Source: Begonia masoniana (taxonomy: Eukaryota > Streptophyta > Magnoliopsida > Cucurbitales > Begoniaceae). From it: a stretch of DNA of 64,000 bases. The notes below the pieces were generated by a model. That model saw only the letters and a program-made list of their open reading frames with translations, was not told where the DNA came from and made no database searches. Shown piece by piece: positions 55,232 to 64,000 of this stretch; position 1 is the stretch's first letter, and every line of letters begins with the position of its first letter. The DNA is taken from assembly GCA_022432975.1 (NCBI GenBank), contig CM039509.1, positions 39,776,209 to 39,840,208 on the forward strand, written 5' to 3'. The translations under genes and the position numbers were made by a program.

Positions 55232-56238
55232 CACAATCTGCGTAGTGTCAACAAACTATGTCGTGATAACTCAGTTTTTATTGAATTTCATTCCACTTTC
55301 TTTCTTATCAATGATCAGACTACCAACCGAATTCTTCTTCGGGGTTCCCTCAATAACGGACTCTATCAGACTTTCTCCACTCTCACTGTATTGTTTACTC
55401 AAGCTCAATCACCAGGACCGGCTCCCTCCTCAGCCTGCTCTTCCAACTTGTGGCACCTCCACCTCGGCCACCCTTCAAATTCTGTTTAGAATAGTGTATT
55501 AGGTTCACGTAATGTTTCCTCTGATAAACATACAGAATCTAAAGTTTGTGTAGCTTGTCGTATGAGCAAAACTCATTGTTCGCCTTTTTCAATATCAAAC
55601 TCTCATGCTCTATTGCCTTTGATATTATACACACTGATATTTGGAGTCCTTCTCCGGTTAACTCAAGTACTGGTGCATGTTACTTTCTCCTATTTGTTGA
55701 TGATTGCACTCGTTTTACTTGACTTTATTGCCTAAAATTGAAAAGTGAAGTTCAAACTATCTTTGTGCAATTTCATCGTATAGTTCAAACTCATTTTGGT
55801 GTTCAAATCAAATCTGTCCAATCCGACTGGGGTGAGAAATTTCAATCCCTCTATAATATTTTTAAATCTCCGAGGATTCATCATCGTATTTCCTGACCCT
55901 GTACACCAAATCAAAATGGAAGAGTAGAGCGCAAAAATTGTCATGTTATTGAAACTGGCCTTGTTATTCTTTTCCATTCTTTTCCTTCTGGTCCCTATGC
56001 TTTTGCCACTAATGCTCCTGTCACCATTGGGATGAATGCTATGAAAGAGAAAATTTCTGCTTTATAAAAAAACAACACTTGGCAGCTTGTTTCTCTACCT
56101 AAAGGTGCAAAACTTATTGGATGCAAATGGATCTTTAAAATCAAACTTAACTCTGAAGGCTAAGTCAATTGTCACAAGGCACGTTTAATGGCGAAAGGGT
56201 ATCATCAAATAGAAGGTATAGATTATGATGAAACATTT

Positions 56239-57120
56239 TGATGTAGTCAAAGGAGCAACCAAGGACAATCAAGAAACAATAGGTAGCCAAGATCCATTGA
56301 TGAACATAGGAGGACCAATGTCGAGATCAAGATCAAAGAAAATAAATAAAAGACTACAAATTTTAATCAAAGACGTCCAAGAAAAGGAATCATCACAAGA
56401 TGTACAACGGGTCATAATATTACTAAGTGTTGACGAAGAAGCAATGATTGAAAAAGAAGCCTAGAACGAAGCCCAAAACATAAGAGATGTCTCAAAAATA
56501 AAGACTTCCCACATGGTCACCCAATATGGCACTACTCTAACCCAAGAGTTTTTAACTTCAAAATTCTTACATGTGCCACACCATTGGGCTAGGCCCACAA
56601 ATTAAATTAAACTTGGGACTCACGCTACTTAAACCTAATTTCCGCAGCCACCATCCACTTGCACCACTTTCCAAATCACAATTTTCCTTTTTCTTGTTTT
56701 TAGAAACTTTTCTATTGTCTAATTAGGATATTTTGACTATTTCTAATTATGTTATTACCTTATTAGATTTATCTCTTTGCCTATTTAAGGGAGGCTTGTA
56801 ATAGATTTTAGAAACTTTTGAATGAATTAATTTTTATGAAGCTTTGCTTTGAGGTGAGATCCTTATAACTCTCTTCTTAAGTTCTTGGATTAGAACTTGA
56901 TCTGTGTATTCTTGAAAAGATCGAACTTGATAGCTTAGGTTCAACCAACGAGTTTGGTTTGGGTCTAGCTACTTTTCTGATAACTTCGTTTCTATCGCTA
57001 ACTTTTCGATTGGGGTCAAGTTCCTTCTTCTTGTTCTTTCGAATCAATAAAGGCATCATTCCCTTTGAATTCCGCATTGCGTGTTGGGTCTAAGATCTCT
57101 AATATCTTAGGTTCGCATCA
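56239..57120 (+). repeat. Element J 5' LTR
   Basis: 882 bp. The first 480 bp also occur at 60435-60799 with small changes. The 3' LTR lacks an approximately 50-bp segment (about 56483-56537) that includes CATGGTCACCCAATATGGCA, a weak 5S-like stretch. Confidence 0.85.
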
Positions 57121-57626
57121 TTTGGTATCAGAGAGAAGGTTCTTCGATTCAGAGAAACTATCTTTATCGTTCTCGTTATTCTTCATTTCTTCTCCACAAA
57201 ACCTTTTGATTTTTTTACTTTCGTTTTAGTTCAAAAAAAAAATCCAAAAATTCAAAAAAAAAAATTTCAAAAATTCAAAAAAAAAAAAATCATGAGAATA
57301 CCTCATTAGTATCGAGGACTCACAATCGGAAACTATTCAAGTTTCTCAAAAACGTTATATCCAGAGATCGATTCTAGCAAACATCTTTAGTGGTTTGACT
57401 TTAATCTATTCTCGAAAGTTAGATTTTAAGTTTGAAAGTTTGAAATTTTCACGTTGCACTTGTTGAATTGCATCTTGATTGGGTTCTAAATTGAAGAACC
57501 TAAAGAAGAGATTGAATGGTAAAAGGCAAGAGTGTGAGATTATCTTATAAAAGCCAAAATTTCGAGCGAAACACGAGCAGAGTGACATTGAACGAGTATA
57601 AACACGTGAGGGAGAGGAGAAGTCCA

Positions 57627-57785
57627 TTTAAATTTCTGCATTTCAATTCAGTCATTTAAATTTCTGCATTTCAATTCAGTCATTTAAATTTCTGCATTTC
57701 AATTCAGTCATTTAAATTTCCGCATCTCAATTCAATCATTTAAATTTTCGCATTTCAATTCAGTCATTTAGATTTCCGCAAATTT
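57627..57785 (+). repeat. Tandem repeats of 28 bp in the J leader
   Basis: About five and a half copies of CATTTAAATTTCTGCATTTC followed by AATTCAGT, the later ones with C/T changes. Confidence 0.85.
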
Positions 57786-57840
57786 AAATTTTTTTGCAAT
57801 TTACCTTTTGTGTTATTTATTAAAAAAAAAATCAGAATCA

Positions 57841-59451
57841 TGAGCGGAGAGGAGAATGAGATTGATATAAGGATGTTCATAAGGGTCATACACGATCAAT
57901 ACGAGGTTCTTAATCGAAGGATGGAACGTTTGGAGATACCGTCACCTACAAATCCTCGTGGACAAAAATTTGACGACTACTATGATCACGATGAAAAACC
58001 AAACCAAAATGAAAGATATAATAGGAACGATCGAGAGGATGGAGATCTTAGTGATATCAAGGTCAACATTCCCACCTTCAAAGGAAAAAGTGATCCCGAA
58101 GCCTATTTGGAATGGGAAAATAAAGTTGATTCTTTACTCGAGTATCGAAACTACACGGAGGAGAAAAAAGGTTAGGTTGGTCACAATGGAGTTCACCGAT
58201 TATGCCAGCATTTGGTGGGATCAACTAGTCAAAACACAGAGACGAAACGGAGAAACCTCAATCCGCACATGGAAAAGTGTGAAAACAATCATGAGAAAAA
58301 GGTACGTCCCATCATATTATTATAGGGATTTGTGTCAGAAACTTCAATGTCTTACTCAAGGATATAAAAGTGTTGAGGAGTATTATAAAGAAATGGAGAT
58401 GGCCATGATAAAAGTCGAAGTTAACGAGGATGGAGAAGCCACGATGGCAAGGTTTGTGGGAGGACTTAATCGAGAGATTGCTGACATAGTAGATTTGCAA
58501 CATCATTTGGACATGGAGGAATTACTACACAAGGCGATCAAAATCGAACGACAACTAAATGCCAAGAAAAGTGCAAAGGTAGACACGGTGTCAAATAGTT
58601 CGTGGAAACCAAATTGGAAAGGAGAGAAGCCAAACCTGAGGGAGGACCACAGAGAAAAAATCGCGGCTGATAACTTCAACCTACCAAAAGAAAATAGCGA
58701 GGTTCCAACACTAACTCGGACTAGAGAAGTCAAGTGTTTTCGATGCCAAGGATTTGGGCACATCGCATCGAATTGTCCCAATAAGCGTGCGATGATCTTC
58801 TTAGAGAATGGCGATATAAAAAATGTAAGTTCAAGCGATAACGAGATGTCATCACTCAAAGATTGTAGTGATGTAGACGTGGAGGAGCCGGTTAAAGGAG
58901 ATTTATTAGTCACAAGGAGAGCGTTAAGTGTACAAATTAAAGAGGACGACGACAAAGCACAAAGGGAAAACATCTTTTATACTAGGTGTCATATCAACAA
59001 CAAGGTATGTAGCATGATCATCGATAGCGGAAGTTGCATAAACGTGGCTAGTATGTTATTGGTCCAAAAGTTAAATTTGAAAACCAAACGACACCCAAAG
59101 CCGTACAAATTGCAATGGTTGAGCGATTGTGGCGAAATTAGAGTAACAAGACAAGTAAACATTGCATTATCAATCGGGAAATACAAAGATGAGATTTTGT
59201 GTGACGTAATGCCAATGCAAGCAACTCACATCCTATTGGGGAGACCATGGCAATATGATAGAACAGTTAAGCATAACGGCTATAAAAATGAGTATTCGCT
59301 TACGCAAAATGGGAAGTTGGTAATACTAAAACCTTTACAACCATGGGAAGCAAGCTTGGATCAAGAGAAGATTGCCAAAGAGATCCAAAATGACAAAAGC
59401 TTAAATGAAAAATGTGGAAAAAATGACAAAAATGGCGTAGTCGAAAATTAA
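57841..59451 (+). pseudogene. Element J gag-protease
   Basis: The frame starts MSGEENEIDIRMFIRVIHDQ at 57841. It shifts at the A-run near 58165-58172, a single frameshift, and continues open to 59451. Visible: VNIPTFKGKSDPEAYLEW, a gag core (WWDQLVKTQRRNGETSIRTW, KRYVPSYYYRDLCQKLQ), a CCHC knuckle (CFRCQGFGHIASNC, near 58740), and an aspartic protease with IIDSGSCINVAS and ILLGRPWQYDR. About 540 codons in total. Apart from the frameshift it is well kept. Confidence 0.87.
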
Positions 59452-59454
59452 AGC

Positions 59455-60150
59455 ATGAAAGAAGAGAAGAAAAAAGGTGAAAAAGAAAGAGAAGACAAAA
59501 AAGCCGATGAGAGAAAAGCCATAAATAAAGAAAGCAAAAAAGGCAAAGAGAAAGAAAAGAAATTGGAGGAAGGGAAAAGAAACGAGGGAGAAGAGAGAAA
59601 AAAAAAGTTGGCTTGTGAGGAAAGGTGAGGTGATGGTTTGGTTACTCTACAAAGATATTTATTTATCATCTAACGACTTATCAAGTTTTCTTTCAAGTAT
59701 TGTTTCTTTTATTTTGCAGAAAAATAAATAGGAAATTTCTTAGGAGTTTTGAAGAGAAATTTCTCCGTTGAGAGAGATTGAGAAGCATAAAAATATCGTA
59801 CCAAGTACGTTAGTTCCAAGTCGACCATAAACATCAAATAGGTTTGAATGGTTGGTAAGACCATATGATTTTTATATTGCACCTATTATATGTATAAGGT
59901 TTATAGATAATATGCAAAATTATTTTATTGGAAAATTTGTCAATGATTACTTTGCACACAACTTGGTTTATAACAAAATTATTGATACACATTTTTTGAG
60001 AGTTTCAAATCAGATTTTCATGTTTTACAAAATTTTAATTCTATTAAATATTATTCACTGTTTAATATTATGGATGATTTTAATCCATTAAATGCTTTAA
60101 ATTTATTAACATTTTTTACTAAAAAGTTTGCTTTTGTGCATGAAAGGAAG
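59455..60150. other. Deleted pol region of element J
   Basis: An A/G-rich, lysine/glutamate-type stretch (59455-59630) followed by AT-rich filler without RT or RNase H motifs. It takes the place of about 3 kb of pol. Confidence 0.6.
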
Positions 60151-60434
60151 AAGAATGAATTTGTTAAGAAGTTTCATGCAATGGTAAGATTTATTTCTGA
60201 ACCAGGAGATTGCGTTTGAGTGCATCTACAAAAGGAGAGATTTGTGGAGCAAAGAAAGAATAAGTTACAACCGCGAGGAGACGGTCCCTTCCAAGTATTG
60301 AAACGCATCAATAACAATGCTTACAAGATTGACTTACCGAGCGAATATGGTAATGTAAGCGCTACTTTTAATGTTATTGACTTATCTTTGTTTGATGCAG
60401 ATTCGAGAACGAATCTTTTCAAAGAGGGAGGGAA
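60150..60434 (+). pseudogene. Integrase C-terminus of element J
   Basis: The frame from about 60220 reads KERFVEQRKNKLQPRGDGPF, then RINNNAYKIDLPSEYGN and SATFNVIDLSLFDAD, the normal C-terminal integrase segment of plant gypsy elements. It ends at the purine tract; the frame continues by chance into the LTR. Confidence 0.82.
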
Positions 60435-61225
60435 TGATGTAGTCAAAGGAGCAACCAAGGACAATCAAGAAGCAATAGGTAGCCAAGATCCATTGATGAA
60501 CATAGGAGGACCAATGTCGAGATCAAGATCAAAGAAAATAAATAAAAGGCTACAAATTTTAATCAAAGACGTCCAAGAAAAGGAATCATCACAAGATGTG
60601 CAACGAGCCATAATATTACTAAGTGTTGACGAAGAAGCAATGATTGAAAAAGAAGCCCAAAACGAAGCCCAAAAACATAAGAGTTTTTAACTTCAAAATT
60701 CTTACAAGTGCCACACCATTGGGCTAGGCCCACAAATTGAATTAAACTTGGAACTCACGCTACTTAAACCTAATTTCCGCAGCCACTATCCACTTGCTCT
60801 GTAATATCCGGCTCGTACGGATTATTGAGGATATTATTATTATATTATTGGATGACATTTTTGTAAATATGTCAAATCAGGTCCGTTTTACGAAAAGAAA
60901 GCGTCATGACGATCTTAACAATTAATAGGAATTTTAAAGAAATTTAGGGAATTTTCGGAATAATATCGATATATTCCGAGTAAATACGCTTTTCGTAATA
61001 TAAAAGACGTTTTAGTAGAAATGGTAAACGAGGTCTGATTTGTGAGCGGACAGTTTTAATAGAATCCAGATAATAAGTTGGATTTATTGGCGACATAAGA
61101 AATTCGAAACGGTTGAAAACACGAGAGGTAGTGACGTTCAATAAATAAATAAACTAATTAAAATAAATAATGAAATAAAATAAAAATTAAAATTAAAATT
61201 AAAATCTAATTTTAGTTAAAAATAA

Positions 61226-61252
61226 AACAGAATGGCTTCGTGCCATTCTGTT
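61226..61252. repeat. Perfect hairpin in element K
   Basis: AACAGAATGGC and GCCATTCTGTT form an 11-bp perfect stem around TTCGT, directly before the GC-rich block. Confidence 0.75.
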
Positions 61253-62548
61253 CTTCACCGCGACCCGACGAAGCCGACGACAGAGAGACGAGCGACGCCC
61301 CTTCCGACAGCCAACGCCGGCGATTTCTCGCCGATTTCAGGCCAGATAACGGCGACAGGAGAACTCCGGCCCGTCTCCGTGTGAAAAACCGACCGGTAAG
61401 TCGATTTTCTCCCCTGTTTCTTGCTCGGTTTTTGGCCGAGAATGTCGAGCTCCGTTGAGCTCCGATCGCCGGCCCTTTTCGGCTGTTCTCGGCGTCGTCT
61501 TGCCGAGCTTCGCGTCGGCAATGATCGCCGAGCAACAGGGAGCTCAATTTGAGCGAATTTCAATGAATCCCGAATTGGGGATTTCGGGTTTTCCGGTTTA
61601 AAACCTTAAATTCTCTTTGGATTATACTAATTGGATGTTAGGATAGTTGATTGGTGTTGAATCGAAGGTGAATCGATAAAAAAATCAAAAAGGGGAATTT
61701 TCCCGATTTAGGGCACTTCGGGTTTTTGATTGTAATTCGGTATTTTCGATTAATTTAGGCTAATTGGGATTGATTGGTGAGGAAATTGATGGAATTTGAT
61801 GAAAAATTGGAAAGGAAGAAATTTTCGATTAAGGGCAGTTTCGGGTTTTTGGACATTTGACCTATCTACGGTCGTTTGTTTTAAAATTCCTTTTGACAGG
61901 TTAAAATAGGTTGTTAGAGGAGCGCGTGGCCGCTGGAATCGTTCGATTCCGATAACCGACGCGAAAGTTATGCGCGTTCGAAGTTTCGGGTCGGTTTTTA
62001 CCGAACCCAAATTAAGGTCCAAAATTAATAGGTTTATAGTAATTGACGATATAAAGGACGTATTGAACGTTATTAGACGGAGTTAGAGTGAATTGAGAGA
62101 AATGTTAAAATTTGGGAATTTTCGAGTTTTTAGAAAAACTCGTTAATTATGATTTTAAATTATCGAGCGTTAATCGTTGTTTAAATACTTCGATTGGTTA
62201 GGTTAAGATTTTAGGAAAATTTCTTAGTTAAGGTTTTTGTTAAATTTGGACGTTATTAGTTCGAATTCGTTTTAATTACGATTATCGTATTTTGCTACAG
62301 ACAAACAACGCTCGTGGACGGAACAAGAGCTGCAGCGTGCACGAGGTAAGTTCTCGTGATCTTCTCTGGCCGATTAGCCTACACCGTACGTCGAATGTCG
62401 TGTCGAGGAATTTTGGAGACGCACTTGTTTTATATTGCTTTGGTTGGGTAGCTAGGTTTATTTGTTTTATAGATTATGTTTTACAGTCTTTGATGGTATA
62501 CAGTATTGCTTGTTTACTTTAAGATATGAATTGTTCACGCATCATGGT

Positions 62549-63283
62549 TAACGAAAAGAGAAATGAAAAAGTAAATGAAAAGGTTAACGAAAAGGCTAAC
62601 GAAAAGGATAACGAAAAGGTAAACGAAAAGATTAACGAAAAGGTTAACGAAAAGGTGAACGAAAAGGTAAACGAAAAGGTAAACGAAAAGGTTAACGAAA
62701 AGGCTAACGAAAAGGATAACGAAAAGGTAAACGAAAAGATTAACGAAAAGGTTAACGAAAAGGTGAACGAAAAGGTAAACGAAAAGGTAAACGAAAAGAT
62801 TAACGAAAAGGTTAACGAAAAGGTGAACGAAAAGGTAAACGAAAAGGTGAACGAAAAGGTGAACGAAAAGGTTAACGAAAAGGCTAACGAAAAGGATAAC
62901 GAAAAGGTAAACGAAAAGATTAACGAAAAGGTTAACGAAAAGGTGAACGAAAAGGTAAACGAAAAGGTAAACGAAAAGATTAACGAAAAGGCTAACGAAA
63001 AGGATACGAAAAGGTAAACGAAAAGATAACGAAAGGTTAAAGAAAAGGTAATTGAAAAGTTTAACGAAAAGGTTAACGAAAAGGATAACGAAGAGGATAA
63101 CGAAAAGGTAAACGAAAAGGTTAACGAAAAGGTTAACGAAAAGGTAAACGAAAAGGTAAACGAAAAGGTAAACGAAAAGGTAAACGAAAAGGATAACGAA
63201 AAGGATAACGAAAAGGTAAACGAAAAGGTTAACAAAAAGGTAAACGAAAAGGTGAACGAAAGGTTAACGAAAAAGTAAAACGA
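62549..63283 (+). repeat. 12-bp minisatellite in element K
   Basis: About 60 tandem copies of a GTTAACGAAAAG-type unit, variable mainly in the first codon position set (GTT, GTA, GTG, GCT, GAT, ATT). Codon-wise it reads NEKV/NEKA/NEKD/NEKI on the plus strand (to 63017) and SFTF/SLTF on the minus strand (63235-62519). A GCT-GAT-GTA-ATT block recurs at about 62594, 62702, 62882 and 62988, spacing 108, 180 and about 108 bp, so a 9-unit higher-order repeat is present. After 63000 the unit phase is disturbed by indels. Confidence 0.9.
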
Positions 63284-64000
63284 TAGTATGGTTTATGAAC
63301 AGCATATGCATAGCACGCATTTTCATTTACGTAGAGCTTGCTGAGATTTTTATCTCATAGTGTGTTTATGTACGGTGTAGGTGATCTAGTTATCGAAGAA
63401 CCAGGTGAGGATGAGATTCCTCCTCCTGAGACATGATACAGTTGACGACGGATGGACGCGGGGGTGTGTTGGCGCAGTCGAGGCGTATTTGACCCGTGGG
63501 ACTCATGGTTAGGTATTTTGATAGTTTTGGGAATTGTCAGGATGAATGATGTATAGATTTTGACAGATTTTGGATGTTTTGGGCTGATGGCTGTATATAC
63601 ATTATAGGATGTTTGGTTCTGACAGATGATAGGTTATAATTATTGATGGTTGTATAGAAACATTTTAGGGTGTTTGATTCTGGTAGTTGATAGGTTGATA
63701 TTTTAATGTTCTGAACGTTTTGGAAACCTGTTGTTATAAACTGTTTTGGTGATTTTGAAACAGGAGGATATGTTAAACTTTTAAACGGAACCACGCAGTT
63801 TATTTTCTTGAAAACGTGTTTGTTTAAGTAATTGTTTTGTATTTGTTTTTAAAGGTTTTATTCAATTGATTTTAAATTGTTTTCAAATTGTTTTCCGCAT
63901 AAATGCTAAGGATAAAGGAAAATGAAAAATTTGTACGGTAAAATAAGGGTAAATAAGGGTACAGTATTAGGGTCGTGACATGCTCCACTTTCCAATCACA

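Larger units (their letters stand above)
53796..56238 (+). mobile_element. Degenerate copia I
   Basis: The LTR 3' part ends CTTACA at 53876, followed by CAGTATCAGAGC, a mutated primer site. Gag (53906-54860), protease/GAG-pre-integrase (about 54930-55560), integrase (55560-55960) and a short RT start (56030-56238) are recognisable. A deletion joins integrase (NAPVTIG) to the RT start (MNAMKEKISAL). Gypsy J cuts the element at 56238. It belongs to the same lineage as copia A/B/E. The Cassandra elements interrupt its 5' LTR. Confidence 0.83.
60800..63980 (+). mobile_element. Element K: 3.2-kb solo LTR-like insertion
   Basis: Inserted in the J 3' LTR between perfect TGCTC duplications (60795-60799, 63981-63985), with TGTAATATCC...GTCGTGACA ends. 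No gag or pol is present. One TG...CA unit with a 5-bp duplication is what a solo LTR looks like. It contains a GC-rich block (61255-61530), an exon-like end with a GTAAGTT donor near 62345, and a large minisatellite. Large LTRs of this layout are known from plant gypsy elements, but the family was not identified. Confidence 0.75.
56239..64000 (+). mobile_element. Gypsy element J, internally deleted
   Basis: The 5' LTR spans 56239-57120 (882 bp, TGATGTAGTC...CGCATCA). A primer site (TTTGGTATCAGAG) follows at 57121. Then come a leader with tandem repeats, gag-protease (57841-59451) and only the integrase C-terminus (about 60150-60415). RT, RNase H and the integrase core are deleted. The 3' LTR starts at 60435 after GAGGGAGGGAA, is interrupted by element K at 60800, and resumes at 63981 to the window end. 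J is inserted in copia I. Confidence 0.87.

Noticed and set aside
56483..56545. Another Cassandra LTR inside the J 5' LTR (weak 5S-like words)
   Set aside because: Only a short stretch resembles 5S sequence, with no TG...CA ends or target repeat.
62519..63235. Minus-strand frame of 238 codons rich in SFTF, suggesting a secreted or membrane repeat protein
   Set aside because: It is the complement of a 12-bp minisatellite whose plus strand is open too; open frames follow from unit length and composition.
62549..63283. Possible CRISPR-like array
   Set aside because: Repeats are contiguous 12-bp units without unique spacers, and the window is plant nuclear DNA.

Overview
This window looks like eudicot nuclear DNA. 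It has split genes with GT-AG introns, and it is dominated by nested Ty1/copia and Ty3/gypsy LTR retrotransposons, most primed by the usual plant TGGTATCAGAGC-type site. It also holds Cassandra-type TRIMs with 5S rRNA-like LTRs, a hAT-type MITE and a Mutator-like element carrying a host kinase fragment. Only one host gene looks intact, a six-exon HMG-box (HMGB) gene on the minus strand at 24999-26344. No tRNA gene, rRNA gene or CRISPR array was seen.

Layout. 1-4.4 kb: an extremely indel-rich copy of the sequence found at about 9.1-13.5 kb, worst at base 1; it reads like uncorrected long-read sequence. 4.4-14.7 kb: the middle and C-terminal exons of the plant SPB1/FtsJ-like rRNA methyltransferase gene, interrupted by full-length copia A (5224-9962) and internally deleted copia B (10748-13759), the latter inside a coding exon. 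14.7-17.8 kb: intergenic DNA with a 160-bp tandem duplication. 17.8-21.1 kb: SPB1 5' flank, a hAT MITE inserted directly before the ATG, then array 1, about 560-bp units each holding the SPB1 first exon (SAM-methyltransferase N-terminus) plus the MITE 3' end, three forward and then three reversed around a fold-back centre. 21.1-24.5 kb: the 5' part of copia E (minus strand) and the 3' end of copia D. 24.5-26.8 kb: HMGB gene. 26.8-29.6 kb: gypsy element G with an inverted piece of gag. 30-32 kb: a large minus-strand LTR. 32.2-34.9 kb: truncated copia F. 34.9-38.6 kb: array 2, with the same unit order and the same fold-back junction as array 1. 38.6-49.5 kb: 5' part of copia D, 3' part of copia E, and non-autonomous gypsy-like element H nested in E. 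49.5-50.1 kb: Cassandra LTR and a 100-N gap. 50.5-52.4 kb: Pack-MULE with a WNK kinase fragment. 52.5-56.2 kb: nested Cassandra elements and degenerate copia I. 56.2-64 kb: internally deleted gypsy element J with a 3.2-kb LTR-like element K in its 3' LTR; K carries a 12-bp minisatellite.

The most interesting structure is the pair of palindromic SPB1 first-exon arrays. All copies are decayed. Transcription through either centre would give a long hairpin with homology to a housekeeping rRNA methyltransferase gene, so the arrays are candidate siRNA sources. Target-site duplications show that copia D (GTTAA) and copia E (AGAAG) are each split between the array-1 and array-2 neighbourhoods. The likely explanation is a segmental duplication of array plus D/E followed by a deletion beside array 1, although a misassembly would look the same.
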